This document shows positions 8,825-19,324 of a stretch of DNA of 64,000 bases, in pieces (the first letter of the stretch is position 1; every line of letters begins with the position of its first letter). The stretch is from Blastococcus sp. VKM Ac-2987 (GTDB taxonomy: Bacteria; Actinomycetota; Actinomycetes; Mycobacteriales; Geodermatophilaceae): the NCBI RefSeq assembly GCF_026967805.1, contig NZ_JAPVBG010000002.1:942238-1006237 (forward strand), read 5' to 3'. A program made the translations under genes and the position numbers. The notes under the pieces are model-generated. The model was not told the origin of the DNA. It did not search any database and worked only from the letters and a program-made list of their open reading frames with translations.

Positions 8825-10030
<1,206 letters not shown>

Positions 10031-10145
10031 TCACCGGGTGCCCGCACGACCACCGCGCGGGTTCGTCGGCGCGTGGCGACCCGTTCCGTCACATCAACCT
10101 CAGCGGTTACCCATGGGACCCTCCGCGCGGTGGTGCGGCACTGCC

Positions 10146-10151
10146 TAGGGT
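10146..10151 (+). promoter_or_regulatory. -10 box TAGGGT for wbbL (leaderless)
   Basis: TAGGGT is 6 bases upstream of GTG 10158. The glf and wbbL promoters are divergent within about 145 bases. Confidence 0.5.
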
Positions 10152-10157
10152 TCGGTC

Positions 10158-11099
10158 GTGGACACTCCGACCGACTCCCCACCGCTGCGCGTCGTCGCGG
10201 TGACCTACTCGCCCGGTGCGGCTCTGGAGAGCTTCGTCGACTCGCTGGCGCAGGCCACGGTCCGGCCGGTGGACGTCGTCCTCGCCGACAACGGCTCCAC
10301 CGACGGCGTCCCGGAGCGGTCCGCCGCCCGGCACCCGCACGTCCGGGTGCTGCCGACCGGCGGGAACATCGGGTACGGCGCGGCGGCCAACGCCGGCCTG
10401 GCCGACCTGCGGACCGGGCGGGCGCTGATCGCCAACCCCGACCTCCGCTTCTCCCCGGGGTCGGTGGACGAGCTGCTCGCCGCCGCCGACCGCTGGCCCC
10501 GGGCGGCCACGCTCGGGCCGGCGATCATGACGCCGCAGGGGGAGCTGTACCCCTCGGCCCGCGACCTGCCCCGGTTGTCGACCGGCGCCGGTCACGCGCT
10601 GCTGGGCTGGGCGTGGCCGGGCAACCCGTGGACGGCGCGGTACCGGCGGGAGCGGGAGGCGCCGCGGGAGCGTCCGGCCGGCTGGCTGAGCGGCTCGTGC
10701 CTGCTGGTCGACCTGGAGGCGTTCTGGTCGGTCGGCGGCTTCGACCCCGGCTACTTCATGTACTTCGAGGACGTCGACCTCGCCGAGCGGCTGACCCGCC
10801 GCGGCTACCTGCACGTGTACGTCCCCACCGCCGTCGTGGAGCACGAGGGCGGGCACGCCACCCGGCGGGAGCCGCACCGGATGCAGCGGGTGCACCACAC
10901 CAGCGCGCTGCGGTACCTCTCCGGCCAGTACCAGGGGCGCCGGAACGCACCTCTCCGGGGCGCCTTCCGCGCCGGGCTGGGCGGGCGGATGCTGCTCTCG
11001 TACGTCAGCGGGCGGGTGGCCGCCGGTGCCCGGTTCCAGCGGCGGGCCAGGGAGCTGGCCGCGGTGCCCGACCCGACCGGCACCGGACGGGAGGGCTGA
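10158..11099 (+). CDS. wbbL: GT2 rhamnosyltransferase, WbbL-like
   Basis: The 313-residue protein has VVAVTYSPGAALESF, VLADNGSTDGVPE, the GGNIGYGAAANAGL segment, LIANPDL (metal-site region) and YFMYFEDVDLAERL, as in WbbL. WbbL transfers rhamnose to GlcNAc-PP-decaprenol, making the linker between peptidoglycan and arabinogalactan. Its immediate downstream partner is the GDP-mannose pyrophosphorylase, the same order as Rv3265c-Rv3264c. The specific function is inferred from this order and the motif set; other GT2 rhamnosyltransferases look similar. Confidence 0.83.
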   Translation: MDTPTDSPPLRVVAVTYSPGAALESFVDSLAQATVRPVDVVLADNGSTDGVPERSAARHPHVRVLPTGGNIGYGAAANAGLADLRTGRALIANPDLRFSPGSVDELLAAADRWPRAATLGPAIMTPQGELYPSARDLPRLSTGAGHALLGWAWPGNPWTARYRREREAPRERPAGWLSGSCLLVDLEAFWSVGGFDPGYFMYFEDVDLAERLTRRGYLHVYVPTAVVEHEGGHATRREPHRMQRVHHTSALRYLSGQYQGRRNAPLRGAFRAGLGGRMLLSYVSGRVAAGARFQRRARELAAVPDPTGTGREG

Positions 11100-11100
11100 C

Positions 11101-12201
11101 GTGCGCCACGCGGTGATCATGGCCGGCGGCTCCGGCACACGGCTGTGGCCGCTGTCGCGCGCCGGCCGGCCCAAGCAGCTGCTCGACGTGGTCGCCGGCG
11201 GGGACGGCGCCCCGCACAGCCTGCTCGCCGAGGCCTGGGACCGGCTGCGCGCGGTGCTGCCCGCCGAGGGCATCTGGGTCTGCACCGCGGCCCGCTACGC
11301 CGACCAGGTCCGCGCCGCCCTGCCGGAGCTGCGCCCCGACCGGCTGGTGCTCGAGCCGGTGGCCCGGGACACCGCCAACGCCGTCGGCCTCACCGCGGCG
11401 CTGGTCGCCGACGTCGACCCCGACGCCGAGCTGGCCGTGGTCAGCGCCGACCACGTCATCCGGCCGGTCGCCCGCTTCGCCGACGCGCTGCGCGCCGCGT
11501 ACGACGCCCTCGCCGACCGCCCCCGCTCGCTGATCACCCTGGGCATCACCCCCACCTCGCCGGCCACCGGGTTCGGCTACGTGCAGCGCGGCGCGCCCAC
11601 CGGCCGGCCCGGCGTGGCCGAGGCCGCCTCGTTCCGGGAGAAGCCCGACCGGGCCACCGCCGAGCGGTACCTGGCGTCGGGGGAGTACCTGTGGAACTCC
11701 GGCATGTTCGTGTGGCGGGCCCGCACCGTGCTGGACGCGCTCGCCGACCACCTGCCCGCCTCGGCCGAGGGGCTGACCCGCATCACCGCCGTCCCGGCCG
11801 GGCCGCAGCGGGACGCCGTCCTGGCGGAGGTGTTCCCGACCCTGCCGAAGATCAGCGTCGACTACGCCGTCCTCGAGCCGGCCGCCACCGAGCCGGGCCG
11901 GGTGCTCGTCGTCGACCTGGACGTGGACTGGCTGGACGTCGGGTCCTGGCCGGCGCTGGCGCACACCCTGGTCGGCGACGGTGCGGGCAACGCCGTCCAC
12001 GGGCTCGCGGTCGTGCTCGACGGCTCGGGCAACATCGTGTTCAGCGACGACCCCGACCACCTGGTCGCGCTCGTCGGGGTCCGCGACAGCGTGGTGGTGC
12101 ACACCGCCGACGTCACGATGGTCTGCCCGGTCGGCGAGGCGGAGCGGGTCAAGCAGCTGCTCGCCGCCGTGGCGGAGCGGCACGGGTCCCGTTTCGGGTG
12201 A
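11101..12201 (+). CDS. manC: Mannose-1-phosphate guanylyltransferase
   Basis: The 366-residue nucleotidyltransferase starts with HAVIMAGGSGTRLWPLSRAG, the canonical GTP-binding loop, and contains ATGFGYVQRG, FREKPD and YLWNSGMFVW. It makes GDP-mannose from GTP and mannose-1-phosphate, and so works downstream of ManA (26.1 kb) and the phosphomannomutase (20.5 kb) in this window. GTG 11101 follows the wbbL stop by one base, so the two are co-transcribed and probably coupled. The mycobacterial orthologue is named manB or mpg1 in older annotations. Confidence 0.92.
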   Translation: MRHAVIMAGGSGTRLWPLSRAGRPKQLLDVVAGGDGAPHSLLAEAWDRLRAVLPAEGIWVCTAARYADQVRAALPELRPDRLVLEPVARDTANAVGLTAALVADVDPDAELAVVSADHVIRPVARFADALRAAYDALADRPRSLITLGITPTSPATGFGYVQRGAPTGRPGVAEAASFREKPDRATAERYLASGEYLWNSGMFVWRARTVLDALADHLPASAEGLTRITAVPAGPQRDAVLAEVFPTLPKISVDYAVLEPAATEPGRVLVVDLDVDWLDVGSWPALAHTLVGDGAGNAVHGLAVVLDGSGNIVFSDDPDHLVALVGVRDSVVVHTADVTMVCPVGEAERVKQLLAAVAERHGSRFG

Positions 12202-12211
12202 ACCGGCTGGA

Positions 12212-12217
12212 TAGCCT
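12212..12217 (+). promoter_or_regulatory. -10 box TAGCCT for SDR gene (leaderless)
   Basis: TAGCCT is 6 bases upstream of ATG 12224 and 10 bases after the manC stop. Confidence 0.5.
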
Positions 12218-12223
12218 CCGGGC

Positions 12224-12994
12224 ATGAAGAGCTTCGACGTCGCAGCCGTGGTCTCCGGAGGAGCCTCCGGGCTCGGCGAGGCGACCACCCGAGCCCTGGC
12301 CGCCCGCGGGGCCGCCGTCACGATCCTGGACCTCCAGGAGGAGAAGGGCGCCGCACTGGCCGCCGAGCTCGGCGGGCACACCACGTTCGTGCGCACCGAC
12401 GTCACCGACGAGGCATCGGTGCAGGCCGCGATCGCCGAGGCGGCCGGCAAGGACCGCCCCCTTCGCGTGGCGATCAACTGCGCCGGCATCGGCTGGGCCC
12501 AGCGCACGGTCGGCCGCGACGGGCAGCCGCACGACCTCGGTGCCTTCACCCGCACGGTCACGGTGAACCTGGTGGGCACCTTCAACGTGCTCCGGCTGGC
12601 CGCCGCGGCGATGGCGACCACCGAGCCGGCCGAGGACGGCGAGCGCGGCGTCGTGGTGAACACCGCCTCGATCGCCGCCTACGACGGCCAGATCGGCCAG
12701 GTCGCCTACGCCGCCTCCAAGGGCGGCATCGTGGGCATGACGCTGCCCGCCGCCCGCGACCTCTCCAGCGTCGGCGTGCGGGTCTGCACGATCGCGCCGG
12801 GTCTGGTGGACACGCCGCTGCTGGGCGGGTTGCCCGAGGAGGCGCGGCAGGCGCTCTCGGCGGGCATACCCTTCCCCAAGCGGCTCGGACGTCCCGACGA
12901 CTTCGCCCAGCTGGCGCTGGCCGTCGTCGAGCACGGCTACCTCAACGGCGAGGTCATCCGGATGGACGGCGCGCTGCGCATGGCCCCCCGCTGA
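12224..12994 (+). CDS. Short-chain dehydrogenase (3-hydroxyacyl-CoA dehydrogenase type)
   Basis: The 256-residue Rossmann enzyme has the NAD-binding [14 protein letters not shown], an LDL motif after beta-2 (NAD preference), NCAGIG, catalytic Ser in NTASIAA and YAASK. The overall layout, with [14 protein letters not shown] near the end, resembles 17-beta-HSD10/3-hydroxyacyl-CoA dehydrogenases. It probably oxidises hydroxyacyl-CoA or a related alcohol, but the substrate is not determined by sequence. It stands as a single gene with its own promoter. Confidence 0.85.
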   Translation: MKSFDVAAVVSGGASGLGEATTRALAARGAAVTILDLQEEKGAALAAELGGHTTFVRTDVTDEASVQAAIAEAAGKDRPLRVAINCAGIGWAQRTVGRDGQPHDLGAFTRTVTVNLVGTFNVLRLAAAAMATTEPAEDGERGVVVNTASIAAYDGQIGQVAYAASKGGIVGMTLPAARDLSSVGVRVCTIAPGLVDTPLLGGLPEEARQALSAGIPFPKRLGRPDDFAQLALAVVEHGYLNGEVIRMDGALRMAPR

Positions 12995-13070
12995 CCTTTT
13001 CCGGGAGCACCTCCTGAGCACGAGCACGACCACACCGGGCACCCGGGCCGCCGACCACGCGACGTCGTGG

Positions 13071-13967
13071 GTGCCCGGGTGGGACCTGGACCTGGACCTG
13101 GCCCGGGCGCTGGCGCCGCACCGGCGGGGATCGGCCGATCCCGCGATGTGCGTCTCCGACGGCGCGCTGTGGCGGACGACGAGCACCGCGGACGGCCCGG
13201 CGACCGTGCGGATCACCCGGCAGTCCGGGGCGGTCCGGATCGAGGCGTGGGGCCCCGGGGCGGGGTGCGCCGGCGCCGCGGTGCCCGGCTGGCTCGGCGC
13301 CGACGACCGGCCGGAGGAGTTCCGCCCCGGGGACGCCCACCCGCTGGTGACCGAGCTGCACCGCACCCACCCGGGGCTTCGGCTGGGGCGCACCGGTCGG
13401 GCCTGGGACGCGCTCCTGCCCGCCGTCCTGGAGCAGAAGGTGACGACGGCGGAGGCCTACCGGGTCTTCCGCGAGCTGTGCCGCCTCGCGGGGGAGCCTG
13501 CACCCGGGCCCGCGCCCGCGGGCATGCGGGTCGTCCCGTCGGCGCGCCGGGTGCTGGAGGTCACGGACTGGGAGTGGCACCGGTGCGGGCTCGACGGCGC
13601 CCGCCGGCGCGCGCTGCGCGCGGTGGCCACCGTGGCCCACCGGCTCGAGCCCGGCGAGGACTGCGACTCCGCGGTGCTGCAGCGGCGGCTCTGCTCGATC
13701 CCCGGCATCGGGGTGTGGACCGCGGCCGAGGTCGTGCAGCGGGCGTGCGGCGACCCCGACGCGGTCAGCGTCGGCGACTACCACCTGAAGAACACCGTGG
13801 GCTTCGCGCTCACCGGGCGCCGGGACACCGACGACGCCGGGATGCTGGAGCTGCTCGAGCCGTGGCGCGGGCACCGGCAGCGCGTGGTGCGGCTGATCCT
13901 CGCCGGCGGCCCGCGCCGGCCGCGCCGCGGACCGCGCTTCGCCCCGGTCGACAACCGGCGGATCTGA
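13071..13967 (+). CDS. DNA-3-methyladenine glycosylase, AlkA/HhH-GPD type
   Basis: The protein (298 aa from GTG 13071) has the HhH-GPD core: LLPAVLEQKVTTAEAYRVF, the hairpin IPGIGVWTAAEVVQRA, and catalytic Asp in VSVGDYHLKNTV. It excises alkylated bases in base-excision repair. The start is uncertain. Homologues keep a Trp directly before the PGW-type motif, which here is coded just upstream of 13071. The frame stays open to a CTG at 13014 with GGGAG 6 bases before it, adding 19 residues, and there is no ATG/GTG/TTG between. It converges on rmlA. Confidence 0.85.
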   Translation: MPGWDLDLDLARALAPHRRGSADPAMCVSDGALWRTTSTADGPATVRITRQSGAVRIEAWGPGAGCAGAAVPGWLGADDRPEEFRPGDAHPLVTELHRTHPGLRLGRTGRAWDALLPAVLEQKVTTAEAYRVFRELCRLAGEPAPGPAPAGMRVVPSARRVLEVTDWEWHRCGLDGARRRALRAVATVAHRLEPGEDCDSAVLQRRLCSIPGIGVWTAAEVVQRACGDPDAVSVGDYHLKNTVGFALTGRRDTDDAGMLELLEPWRGHRQRVVRLILAGGPRRPRRGPRFAPVDNRRI

Positions 13968-13974
13968 CGCCGCC

Positions 13975-14841
13975 TCAGCGGTCGGTGAGCAGGCCGAGCA
14001 GATAGTCGCCGTAGCCGCTCTTGCCCAGCGGCCCGGCCGCGCGCACCAGGCCGTCGTCGTCCAGCCAGCCGTTGCGCCAGGCGACCTCCTCGATGCAGCC
14101 GATCTTCAGGCCCTGGCGCTCCTCGACCACGGAGACGAACTCCGTGGCCTGGCGCAGCGAGGCGAACGTCCCGGTATCCAGCCACGCGGTGCCCCGGTCC
14201 AGGGCGGTGACGGTGAGCCGGCCCTGCCGCAGGTAGTGCTCGTTGACCGCGGTGATCTCCAGCTCGCCGCGGGCGCTGGGCGTGATGCCGCGCGCCACCT
14301 CGACGACGTCGCCGGCGTAGAAGTACAGCCCGGGCACCGCGTAGGAGCTCTTCGGGGTGGCCGGCTTCTCCTCGATGGAGATGACCCGGCCGTCCGCGTC
14401 GAACTCCACGACGCCGTAGTCGCGCGGGTTGGCCACGTGGTAGGCGAAGACGTGCCCGCCGTCGGGCTCGGGCAGCCGGGAGAGGGCGGTGCCCAGCCCC
14501 GCGCCGTAGAAGATGTTGTCGCCGAGCACCAGGGCCGCGGCCTCGCCGCCGAGGAATTCGGCCGCGATGAGGAACGCCTGCGCCAGCCCCTCGGGCCGCG
14601 GCTGGACGGCGTAGTCGATCCGCATCCCGAGCCGGCTGCCGTCGCCGAGCAGGTGCTGGAAGGCGGCGCTGTCGCCGGGGGTGGTGATGACCAGCACCTC
14701 GCGGACGCCGGCCATCATCAGCGTGGAGAGCGGGTAGTAGATCATCGGTTTGTCGTAGACCGGCATGAGCTGCTTGCTCACGGCCTGCGTGATGGGGAAC
14801 AGACGGCTCCCCGTGCCACCGGCCAGGATGATCCCGCGCAT
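13975..14841 (-). CDS. rmlA: Glucose-1-phosphate thymidylyltransferase
   Basis: The 288-residue enzyme, the same length as M. tuberculosis RmlA, begins [19 protein letters not shown] and has [37 protein letters not shown] and the C-terminal [10 protein letters not shown]. It makes dTDP-glucose, the first step to dTDP-rhamnose used by WbbL. ATG 14841 is chosen over an upstream in-frame start at 14895 because the -10 box lies between them and RmlA proteins start at this motif. rmlB, rmlC and rmlD are not in the window. Confidence 0.95.
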   Translation of the reverse strand: MRGIILAGGTGSRLFPITQAVSKQLMPVYDKPMIYYPLSTLMMAGVREVLVITTPGDSAAFQHLLGDGSRLGMRIDYAVQPRPEGLAQAFLIAAEFLGGEAAALVLGDNIFYGAGLGTALSRLPEPDGGHVFAYHVANPRDYGVVEFDADGRVISIEEKPATPKSSYAVPGLYFYAGDVVEVARGITPSARGELEITAVNEHYLRQGRLTVTALDRGTAWLDTGTFASLRQATEFVSVVEERQGLKIGCIEEVAWRNGWLDDDGLVRAAGPLGKSGYGDYLLGLLTDR

Positions 14842-14849
14842 GATCGGCG

Positions 14850-14855
14850 ACCCTA
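14850..14855 (-). promoter_or_regulatory. -10 box TAGGGT for rmlA (leaderless)
   Basis: On the minus strand TAGGGT is 8 bases upstream of ATG 14841. It lies inside the short gap after the fbiB stop. Confidence 0.5.
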
Positions 14856-14870
14856 CCGATGCCGGGCGGC

Positions 14871-15932
14871 TCAGGACCCCGGTCGGCCGAGCCACAGCCT
14901 CCCGACGAGTGAGGTGCCGCCGGCGGTGGCGACCGGCTCCCAGCGGGTGGCCCAGCCCTCCGCGTGCAGCTGCACGATCGCCGCGCCGACCAGCGCCCCG
15001 GCGTTGAGCGCGCTCGTCGTCGTCACCGCGTCGGGCAGGTGGACGTCGACGACGCCGTCCCCCTCGCCCCCGTGCCGCAGCACCACGGGGAACTCCGGCA
15101 GCGCCGTGCTGGCCACCCGGAACGCCGCGGCCGCCGCCTCCCGCTCCCCGCGGCGCGGCACCAGACCGGCCGCGGGCGCCCGGGAGCCGACCAGGTCCCG
15201 CGTGCCGTAGGGGAACAGGTCGTCGGCCGGCAGGCGCACCAGCGGCCGGGTGCCGTCGTCGGCGTCCTCCGCCGGGCGCCGCGGCGGCAGGCCCCGCACG
15301 ACCGCGACCGGGACGCCGGCCAGCTTGCCCTTCACCAGGTCGGCCGCCGACGCCAGCTCGTCGACCACCGCCACCCGGGTCGTCTCCAGCCGGTTGCCGT
15401 GCGCGTCGACCGCGCCGCGGTGGTCGTCGAGGGCCGCGATGCCGGCCGAGCCGACCGCGACGTCGGTGAGCCCCTCACGCCAGGTGCGGCCGAAGGTGTC
15501 GCTCACCACCACGGCGACGTCCACCCCGGCCAGCTCCCGCAGCCGCGTGCGCAGCCGGCGGGCGGAGGCGTCGCCGTCCTCGGGCAGCAGGACGAGGGTG
15601 TCGGAGGCGACGTTGGAGGCGTCGATGCCCGCCGCGGCCACCACCCAGCCCTGCGGCGTCTGCACGATCTTCAGCGGCCCCCGGCGGGCCACCGTGCGCA
15701 CCGTCTCGCCGTCGATCGCCCGCTGCCGGGCGGCCTCCCGGTCGGTGCCGGGCGCGATCCGCACCAGGCGGCCCTCGACCTTGGAGACCACCTTGGAGGT
15801 GACGACGACGACGTCGTCGTCGGCCAGCCAGGGCGCGGCGGCCGCGACGGCCGCGGCCAGGTCGTCCCCGGGGCCGAACTCCGGCAGCCCGGCGACGGGC
15901 AGCACCGAGAGGCCGGCCGGGAGCTCAGGCAC
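14871..15932 (-). CDS. fbiB: Coenzyme F420:L-glutamate ligase (FbiB/CofE), short C-terminal domain
   Basis: The 353-residue product has a complete CofE-type ligase domain at about residues 1-245 ([46 protein letters not shown]). It adds glutamates to F420-0. Mycobacterial FbiB is about 448 residues, with a C-terminal flavin nitroreductase-type domain of about 200 residues that reduces dehydro-F420-0. Here only about 105 residues follow and no clear nitroreductase motif is seen, so that domain looks shortened or replaced. GTG 15932 overlaps the fbiA stop by 8 bases, so the two genes are coupled. Confidence 0.88.
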   Translation of the reverse strand: MPELPAGLSVLPVAGLPEFGPGDDLAAAVAAAAPWLADDDVVVVTSKVVSKVEGRLVRIAPGTDREAARQRAIDGETVRTVARRGPLKIVQTPQGWVVAAAGIDASNVASDTLVLLPEDGDASARRLRTRLRELAGVDVAVVVSDTFGRTWREGLTDVAVGSAGIAALDDHRGAVDAHGNRLETTRVAVVDELASAADLVKGKLAGVPVAVVRGLPPRRPAEDADDGTRPLVRLPADDLFPYGTRDLVGSRAPAAGLVPRRGEREAAAAAFRVASTALPEFPVVLRHGGEGDGVVDVHLPDAVTTTSALNAGALVGAAIVQLHAEGWATRWEPVATAGGTSLVGRLWLGRPGS

Positions 15933-16881
15933 CGGCGTCGAGCGCGGCGCGGGCCATCGCGGTCGTGGCCTCGGGGGAGGACATGAGCAGCGGCACCCGG
16001 CGCACGTCCACCCCGGGGACCTCGGCGGCGTCGTCCTCGGCCACCAGCCAGGCGTCGAGCAGCCCGCCGTCGGCGCGGGCGCCGTAGTGCCGGCCGACGC
16101 CCTGGGCGCTCACCTCGATGCCGAGCACCGGCAGGCAGCGGTCGGCCATCCCGCGCACGACGGCGCCGCCGACGATCGGGGAGACGCCCACGATCCGGGC
16201 GGGGGAGGCGAGCAGCGCGTCGCGCACGCCGGGCACGCCCAGGATCGTCCCGATCGACACCACCGGGTTCGACGGGGCCAGCAGGACCGCGTCGGCGGCG
16301 GCGAACGCCTCGACGACGCCCGGCGCCGGGCGCGCGGAGTCCACGCCCACCTGCACGAACGCCGACGCGTCGAGAGCGGCCCGGTGGCGCACCCACCACT
16401 CCTGGAAGTGGATGGCGCGCGGGCGGCCGTCGTCGGGATCGGCGACCACGACGTGCGTCTCGACCCGCTGGTCGCTCATGGGGAGCACGGTGACGCCGGG
16501 CTGCCAGCGGTCGGCCAGCGCCGCGGTCACCTGGGAGAGCGGGTAGCCGGCGTCGAGCATCCGGGTCCGGATCAGGTGGGTGGCGAGGTCGCGGTCGCCC
16601 AGGCCGAACCACGCCGGGTCGGCGCCGTAGGCGGCCAGCTCCTCCTTGACCGTCCACGACTCCGCGGCCCGGCCCCAGCCGCGCTCCTCGTCGATGCCGC
16701 CGCCGAGGGTGTAGACGACCGTGTCGAGGTCCGGGCAGATGCGCAGCCCGTGCATCGTCACGTCGTCGCCGGTGTTGACCACGGCCGTGATCTCCGCACC
16801 GGGGGCCGCCGCGCGGACACCGCGCAGGAATCGAGCCCCTCCGGTCCCACCAGCCAGCACGACGATCTGCACGAAACGCAT
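15925..16881 (-). CDS. fbiA: 2-phospho-L-lactate (phosphoenolpyruvyl) transferase, F420 biosynthesis
   Basis: The 318-residue CofD/FbiA protein begins [21 protein letters not shown] and has [22 protein letters not shown] and [17 protein letters not shown], all typical. It joins the lactyl/enolpyruvyl phosphate moiety to the deazaflavin Fo. ATG 16881 is preferred; GTG 16872 is a close alternative and GTG 16905 is less likely. It is the first gene of an fbiA-fbiB operon that runs divergently from whiB2, the same arrangement as Rv3261-Rv3262 next to Rv3260c. An F420-dependent-type oxidoreductase is at 43 kb. Confidence 0.93.
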   Translation of the reverse strand: MRFVQIVVLAGGTGGARFLRGVRAAAPGAEITAVVNTGDDVTMHGLRICPDLDTVVYTLGGGIDEERGWGRAAESWTVKEELAAYGADPAWFGLGDRDLATHLIRTRMLDAGYPLSQVTAALADRWQPGVTVLPMSDQRVETHVVVADPDDGRPRAIHFQEWWVRHRAALDASAFVQVGVDSARPAPGVVEAFAAADAVLLAPSNPVVSIGTILGVPGVRDALLASPARIVGVSPIVGGAVVRGMADRCLPVLGIEVSAQGVGRHYGARADGGLLDAWLVAEDDAAEVPGVDVRRVPLLMSSPEATTAMARAALDAGA

Positions 16882-16997
16882 CGTGCCGGATGAGCACTTG
16901 TGCACTGTTCGCCGGGCGTGTCGAGGGGTGCCACGAGATCTGACAAACCGGTGGGACGGATGGGGCCCGTGTGGCGTGTCGCTTACACCGGGCGAAG

Positions 16998-17027
16998 TTG
17001 ACGGCCGGGCAACGACACGCGTGTAAT
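16998..17027 (+). promoter_or_regulatory. Sigma-70-type promoter for whiB2, with ACACGCGTGT palindrome
   Basis: TTGACG (16998-17003) and TGTAAT (17022-17027) are 18 bases apart. A perfect 10-bp palindrome ACACGCGTGT (17015-17024) overlaps the -10 box and could be an operator. Transcription should start near 17034, at an in-frame GTG (17035). Confidence 0.6.
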
Positions 17028-17112
17028 TCCGGCGGTGTCAACGAGTGCTGAGCGGCCCGGGAACCTCCTGCCGGCCGCGCACCGGGACGAGAGCGAGAGG
17101 GGACGCACCGTC

Positions 17113-17496
17113 ATGGCTGAGGTGTCGTGGTTGAGCGATTACGTGAACGGTTCCGAGCGGTCGGCCGACCGTCTGGGGGCCGCCGGCCACGGCACGGGTC
17201 AGGGTGCGGGACAGGCCGGGGGCCAGGGCACCGGGCAGCCGTTCGTCGGCTTCCTCGGGTTCGGCCTGGAGCCCGACGCGCAGTCGTGGCAGGAGCAGGC
17301 GCTGTGCGCCGAGACCGACCCGGAGGCGTTCTTCCCGGAGAAGGGCGGCTCCACCCGCGAGGCGAAGAAGATCTGCACCGGCTGCGAGGTCAAGGCCGAG
17401 TGCCTCGAGTACGCGCTGGCCAACGACGAGCGCTTCGGCATCTGGGGCGGCCTCTCCGAGCGCGAGCGGCGCCGGCTGCGCCGTCGCGCCGTCTAG
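17113..17496 (+). CDS. whiB2: WhiB-family iron-sulfur regulator, WhiB2/WhmD-like
   Basis: The 127-residue product from ATG 17113 has the WhiB core LCAETDPEAFFPEKGGSTR, CTGCEVKAECLEYAL (four conserved Cys for a 4Fe-4S cluster), the GIWGGLSERERR turn and a basic RRLRRRAV tail. WhiB2/WhmD controls septation and division genes in actinobacteria. The N-terminus is Gly/Gln-rich and variable. ATG 17113 has GAGAGGGGA upstream. However, GTG 17035 is in the same frame and exactly 7 bases after the -10 box, so a 153-residue leaderless product is also possible. It sits divergent to fbiA as in mycobacteria. Confidence 0.92.
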   Translation: MAEVSWLSDYVNGSERSADRLGAAGHGTGQGAGQAGGQGTGQPFVGFLGFGLEPDAQSWQEQALCAETDPEAFFPEKGGSTREAKKICTGCEVKAECLEYALANDERFGIWGGLSERERRRLRRRAV

Positions 17497-17555
17497 CCGG
17501 ACCCCACCCCCGGCCGCCGACCACCCCGGGCGGCGGCTGTGGTTCGGTTCAGGGC

Positions 17556-18359
17556 GTGGTCGCCCGTGTCACCGTCGGTCGCGCACGGGTGGTGCGCGAG
17601 GTCCGGGCCGCCGAGCCCCTCGCGGTCGCGATCGCGGCACCGCTGACGGCCCGCGCACCGTGGCTGACCGCCGTGCTCGACGACGGCGCCGCGCGGCGCA
17701 CTCTCGCCCGCCCCGCGGCCGTCGTCGTGGACGGTGCGCCCGACGAGCCGCCGCGGGCCGCGGCCTTCCTCTCGCTGCGCCGCCGGGGACCGCGCACCGT
17801 CGTCTCCCTGCTCGGGCAGGACCGCCCGCCGCTGCCGCCCGGCCGCCCCACCGCACGGCTGCTGGCCCGGGACGAGGCGGCCGCCGGGACGCTCGCGGCG
17901 GGCGTGCTGGACCTCCTGGGCTCGCTGCGCGGCCCCTGGACGCTGCGCCTGACCGGCCTGCCCCTCGGCGACCCCACGGCGCGCGCCCTGGCCGCGGCGC
18001 TGCCCACGGCGGTGCTGGCCAACGCCCGCAGCACCCGGCTGGTCGACGCGCTGGCCGACCTCGGCCCCGTCGAGCGCAGCACCGGGCAGCAGTTCCTGGA
18101 AGGCCGGCTGCCCGGGCTGCTGGCCGCCGAGCGCGACCGCCGGTCGCGGGCCTTCCTGCGCGCCGCGGCCCGGCTGCACGCGGCCGTCGGCCGCGTCGAG
18201 GTCGCCGTGGTGACCGACGGGGACCGGGTGCGGGCCGGCCTGCTCACCCTGCTGGACGGCGCCGACCGCTGGCCGTGGTGGGGGTTCGGCGGGGTGGGTG
18301 CCGAGCAAGGCGCCCCGGTCGTGTCCCTGTCGGCGCCGGCGCGCCGCTGGCCCCGCTGA
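17556..18359 (+). CDS. Conserved-looking hypothetical protein, Ala/Arg-rich
   Basis: The 267-residue protein has no domain I recognise, no signal peptide and no membrane segment. It is rich in Ala, Arg and Leu with alternating alpha/beta character (for example WTLRLTGLPLGDPTARALAAAL and VEVAVVTDGDRVRAGLLTLLDG). GTG 17556 is taken as the start, 59 bases after whiB2. It converges with the membrane protein at 18368. Codon use looks the same as its neighbours. Function unknown. Confidence 0.65.
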   Translation: MVARVTVGRARVVREVRAAEPLAVAIAAPLTARAPWLTAVLDDGAARRTLARPAAVVVDGAPDEPPRAAAFLSLRRRGPRTVVSLLGQDRPPLPPGRPTARLLARDEAAAGTLAAGVLDLLGSLRGPWTLRLTGLPLGDPTARALAAALPTAVLANARSTRLVDALADLGPVERSTGQQFLEGRLPGLLAAERDRRSRAFLRAAARLHAAVGRVEVAVVTDGDRVRAGLLTLLDGADRWPWWGFGGVGAEQGAPVVSLSAPARRWPR

Positions 18360-18367
18360 GGCCGGCG

Positions 18368-19291
18368 TCAGCCCGCCGGTCGGATCCGGCTGCGGTCGGC
18401 CAGGAGCGGGGCGGTGCCGGTGCCCAGCCGCAGCTCGCCGGTGGCCGGCCGCCACCCGTCGGGGGCGCGGCCGCCCTCGGGCAGCACGGTGAGCTCGACG
18501 TCGTAGACCCGGCCGGTCGGCTCCGCCGGTGACCCGGCCGGACGGGTGGCGGTGGCGGCCTCCCCGCGCACGGTCAGCCGGTCGCCGTCGCGCTGCACCC
18601 GCAGCTGCTCCGGGCCGAGGGTGGCGTGCTCGACCGGTGCCGCGACGCAGCCGGCGGCGACCGGGTCCCGCGGTGCCCCGGCGGTGAGGCAGTTGTAGGT
18701 GGGCAGCCGCAGCTCCAGCCGCGCCGCGCCGTCCTGGCTGGTCAGCAGCAGCTCGGGATAGGCCGCGGTGATGCCCACCGCCCGGGGTTCCAGGACCAGC
18801 CCGGCGACCGCCAGGTCCGCGACGAGGCCGCCCGGGGCGGCACCTCCGGCCGGAGGTGCGGCGTCCCCGGACGGAGGTGCGGCCTCCCCGGTACCCGGAG
18901 CCGGCTGTGCGGCCTCCCCACCGGACCCGCTGCCGGCGGCGACGGCGGCAGCGGTGCCGACCAGCGCCAGGGCGGCGACGCAGAGGGCGGCCAGCGGGGC
19001 GTGCGTGCGCCGGCGGGCCGCGGCGCGCGGCCCGGCCGCCGCCGGGGGTGCGGGGGCCAGCGTCGCCCAGCCCGCGGGGGCCGGCCGCTCCGGCCGCGTG
19101 CCGGGCGGGTGTGCGAGGAAGTCGGCGAGGTCGTCGACCCGCTCGGCGGGCGCGCCGGCCGGCCCGCCGCCGTTCCCCCGGCGGCGGACGGCGGCCGCAC
19201 CGGCGGCCACGGCGCCCACCGCCAGCACGACCAGGACCACGCCGACGACCAGCCAGGCGGCGGCGGTGGGGACGTCCATCCCGCTCAGCAT
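18368..19291 (-). CDS. Two-segment membrane protein with exported C-terminal domain, unknown
   Basis: The 307-residue product has an N-terminal hydrophobic segment (about residues 10-35), a Pro/Ala-rich cytoplasmic-type linker and a second hydrophobic segment (about residues 97-117). A Gly/Pro/Ala-rich stretch and an extracellular beta-rich domain with a Cys pair follow. No family is recognised. Start ATG 19291 is used; ATG 19279 is an alternative. It lies 33 bases after the metallopeptidase-like gene on the same strand and is probably co-transcribed with it. Confidence 0.65.
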   Translation of the reverse strand: MLSGMDVPTAAAWLVVGVVLVVLAVGAVAAGAAAVRRRGNGGGPAGAPAERVDDLADFLAHPPGTRPERPAPAGWATLAPAPPAAAGPRAAARRRTHAPLAALCVAALALVGTAAAVAAGSGSGGEAAQPAPGTGEAAPPSGDAAPPAGGAAPGGLVADLAVAGLVLEPRAVGITAAYPELLLTSQDGAARLELRLPTYNCLTAGAPRDPVAAGCVAAPVEHATLGPEQLRVQRDGDRLTVRGEAATATRPAGSPAEPTGRVYDVELTVLPEGGRAPDGWRPATGELRLGTGTAPLLADRSRIRPAG

Positions 19292-19324
19292 CTCAGCCGG
19301 GAGCGGTCGCCCGGCCGCACGCGG

